Assembly: GCA_032718475.1 (NCBI GenBank)
Contig: JAUCBJ010008684.1
Span: 40,187 to 104,186, forward strand
Direction of reading: 5' to 3'
Origin: Nemertoderma westbladi
Taxonomy: Eukaryota; Xenacoelomorpha; Nemertodermatida; Nemertodermatidae
Length of the DNA stretch: 64,000 bases
Position numbers and translations under genes: made by a program. A model generated the notes under the pieces. The model was given only the letters and a program-made list of their open reading frames with translations, was not told the DNA's origin and did not search any database. Shown in pieces: positions 62,263 to 64,000 of this stretch (positions are counted from its first letter, which is position 1; every line of letters starts with the position of its first letter).

Positions 62263-63511
62263 CAGGGTTGATAAAAATCAAAGATTTTTTTTTATCAAAA
62301 AAATCAGATTTTTTTATTTAAATCAGATTTATTTGATTTAAATCAGATTTTTTTTCATTTAAATCGGGTGACTAAAAAGCAAAGACCCAAATAACAAAGA
62401 CCTGTATGAAACACATGTGTTAACTTTCGTTTATTGTTTTGGTTCCCCAAACACGTTTCTGTAACCTGCTCCTTTACTAACCTGCTCCTGTAAATGGCAA
62501 TGGGACCTAATCCCCTTTAGGACGTAACGCGACTTTATATCTTTGTTTTGTACAGGTGCCAAAGAGCGTTAGTTTACATTGCATTTAAAGGAACAGGTTA
62601 GTAAAGGAGCATGTTACAGAGGCTTGTTGGGGGAACCAAAACAATAAACGAAAGTTAACACATGTTTCAAAGATTATGCAGGTCTTTATTATTTAGGTCT
62701 TTGTTTTGTAGTCACCCATTTAAATCACTTTTTTCTTATTTAAATCAGATTTTTTTATTTAAATCAGATTTTTTATATTTAAACAATCGGAAGACTTCTG
62801 GCTTCATCAATGCACTAATGTTTAAAAAAAACCGAAAAACCGGGATCCCAGCGAAATATCGAATCCCGATTCCGACTTTTTTGAAACGGGATCCCGCAGT
62901 TTAAATGGTTAAATAAATTTGTTGAACATCTAAAAAAAGTTCCAGCAGAACGGAAATGTTTTGATTATATCTAATTTTTATTTCAGTAAACCATCCAGTA
63001 ATCAATTATAAGATAATTTTAATATAACTTTATCTTACTAATATTTCAGAAGTGTAAAATAAAGTGAGTGTTACTGAAAACCTGCCTCATATACTATTAA
63101 CTTTGATGAATTTAATCCAAAATTGCAATACCGATCCCATAAAACGGGATCTCGAGAGGAATAATCCTGGTCCCGATCCCGGAAATCCCGAAAAGTCTGA
63201 ATTCGAATATAAACTAAATAAACAACAAACTGAATAGAACTCTAAAGTACAACTTAATTAATGGGCCTGTGAATACTGTATGGTATTGGAAATGCGAGAT
63301 GATACTGTATTTTCATTTAAATATTTAGGTAATTTGAATCATTTATTAATAATCAGTAATGCAATGTCTATCCTAGCCTTAAAGCATGATTGATAAAATT
63401 CATGATTTTAAAAAAATCATAACTATCTGATTTTTTTTTATTTTTATATGTGATTTAAATCATGATTTAAATCAATTATTTAAATCAAATGATTTAAATC
63501 AAACAACCCTG
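62263..63511. mobile_element. hAT-like non-autonomous DNA transposon
   Basis: A 1249-base insertion with eight-base duplication CATGGGTG on both sides (62255-62262 and 63512-63519) and short terminal inverted repeats CAGGGTTG / CAACCCTG. An eight-base duplication and CAG...CTG-type ends are typical of hAT elements. The interior has many AAATCAGATTT runs and no transposase. Confidence 0.85.
62366..62717. repeat. Nested foldback element inside the hAT insertion
   Basis: A 352-base palindromic unit. The left arm starts GGGTGACTAAAAAGCAAAGAC and contains TTTGGTTCCCC, GTAACCTGCTCC and TTACTAACCTG; the right arm is the inverse, ending GTCTTTGTTTTGTAGTCACCC. It is flanked by ATTTAAATC on both sides, but that word is common here. 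Confidence 0.85.
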
Positions 63512-63607
63512 CATGGGTGATAGGGAGTTGTGGCGGCGCAATTTTGTCGACAAGCCGGCACAGCATTTTTAAAAATGCAGCTGCAATGCAGCATGCCGAT
63601 CCTAGCT

Positions 63608-64000
63608 AGTTGGCATTCGGGATACCTGATTTTTCATTTATCAGAAAAACTTGTAATCTGTTGTAATTGTAATAATTCTAATAAAATTGTAATGATTACA
63701 GTAGTGACGATATGAAACTTGGTTTTGAAAATTTCCGATCAGTTTATAGGTCTATTTATTGCAAGGGAATGTTATATTAAATTTGGTAATGGATCATCAT
63801 TTTACAGTAACGGATTCAAAACAAAACTTGGGAAAAAGACTCCTGGGAAAATTCTAAGAGATACAAAATATCAAAATTGCCGTAGCTCCTATATAATAAT
63901 TAAAGGCTATTCATTTGAATCAGTGCAATGGGATGAGTCATATTTCAGTTAATGATGCAACTAATGCTTCATATTTTTCATCAAAATTATTATTATACAG
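63608..64000. other. Unassigned end of window
   Basis: AT-rich DNA after the non-LTR element. An open frame at 63719-63952 has no recognised domain and no supporting context; it is not called as a gene. Confidence 0.4.

Larger units (their letters stand above)
60160..63607 (+). mobile_element. Non-LTR retrotransposon, copy 2 (5'-truncated, interrupted)
   Basis: The open frame 60160-62262 carries the segment after the endonuclease (RPGYDWSSLLQ), then the RT domain with VIFVDFFKAFDS and FADDLGVL palm motifs and the GVLQGDTLAPFLF motif. The last codons continue after a hAT-like insertion at 63520-63607. Only the nuclease half is missing, as expected for 5' truncation at insertion. The frame has no stops before the insertion, so it is a recent copy. 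Element type (RTE-like or related) was not decided. The ATG at 60138 used by a naive reading lies inside the integrase and is not a real start. Confidence 0.85.

Noticed and set aside
60138-62321. A 727-codon protein starting within the integrase gene
   Set aside because: The first codons are an out-of-frame part of the integrase end; the real coding is the truncated non-LTR retrotransposon from about 60160, and the last codons lie in the hAT insertion.
63719-63952. A 77-codon ORF at the end of the window
   Set aside because: No recognised domain, no neighbour context, and AT-rich DNA gives such ORFs by chance.
1-64000. A Polinton DNA polymerase B
   Set aside because: Looked for in the reading frames next to the Polinton-like blocks; no B-family motifs (such as DTDS) were seen in this window.

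Overview
The window looks like nuclear DNA of an invertebrate animal, species not identifiable here. It is AT-rich, has no bacterial operon signals, and nearly every recognisable gene belongs to a transposable element or an integrated virus-like element. The recognised superfamilies (Polinton/Maverick, BEL/Pao LTR retrotransposons, a non-LTR retrotransposon, a hAT-type DNA element, tRNA-derived SINE-like pieces) and the lack of any convincing host gene suggest a repeat-dense region of a marine-invertebrate-type genome.

Layout. 1-3708 (+): part of a Polinton/adintovirus-like element with tightly packed genes: penton-like protein (5' end outside the window), basic core-like protein, probable major capsid protein, adenain-type cysteine protease, and an unknown ORF. 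3709-12600: mostly unrecognised AT-rich DNA with one 1.2 kb dispersed repeat, SINE/tRNA-like pieces and several strong palindromes. 12631-14023 and 25755-26022 (-): an old BEL/Pao remnant (the right-hand part is less certain), split by element BEL-1. 14024-25749 (-): BEL-1, with two LTRs and an AGTTT target duplication; it has lost RT, RNase H and integrase but keeps gag, a protease remnant and a third ORF. 26034-27422 (-): 5'-truncated non-LTR retrotransposon. 27423-28523: second copy of the dispersed repeat. 28992-42212 (-): BEL-2, a 13.2 kb BEL/Pao element with LTRs and an AGTCT target duplication, carrying gag, protease, RT, RNase H, integrase and the third ORF, all with scattered stops and frameshifts. 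42218-50825: AT-rich DNA with degenerate repeats and a 2.3 kb satellite of about 52 bp monomers. 50826-52300: a broken unknown coding region ending in a charged Ala/Glu/Lys repeat. 52306-60159 (+): more of the Polinton-like element: a broken copy of the pVI-like / small ORF / integrase / penton segment, then an unknown ORF, a RING protein, packaging ATPase, pVI-like protein, small ORF and an intact integrase. 60160-63607 (+): a second non-LTR retrotransposon copy, inserted at the integrase stop codon and itself carrying a hAT-like element with a nested foldback element.

How the genes work together. The Polinton-like genes form a virion-morphogenesis and integration module; combining the fragments gives an inferred order X - RING - ATPase - pVI-like - small ORF - integrase - penton - core - capsid - protease - unknown. 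No DNA polymerase B was seen. The most unusual content is the third ORF shared by both BEL elements. It lies downstream of pol, where an env gene would be expected, and combines a region resembling DEDD-type 3'-5' exonucleases with three perfect CCHC zinc knuckles. It is interrupted at different places in the two elements, so both probably descend from an element with an intact ORF, and BEL-1 has kept it although it lost its polymerase.
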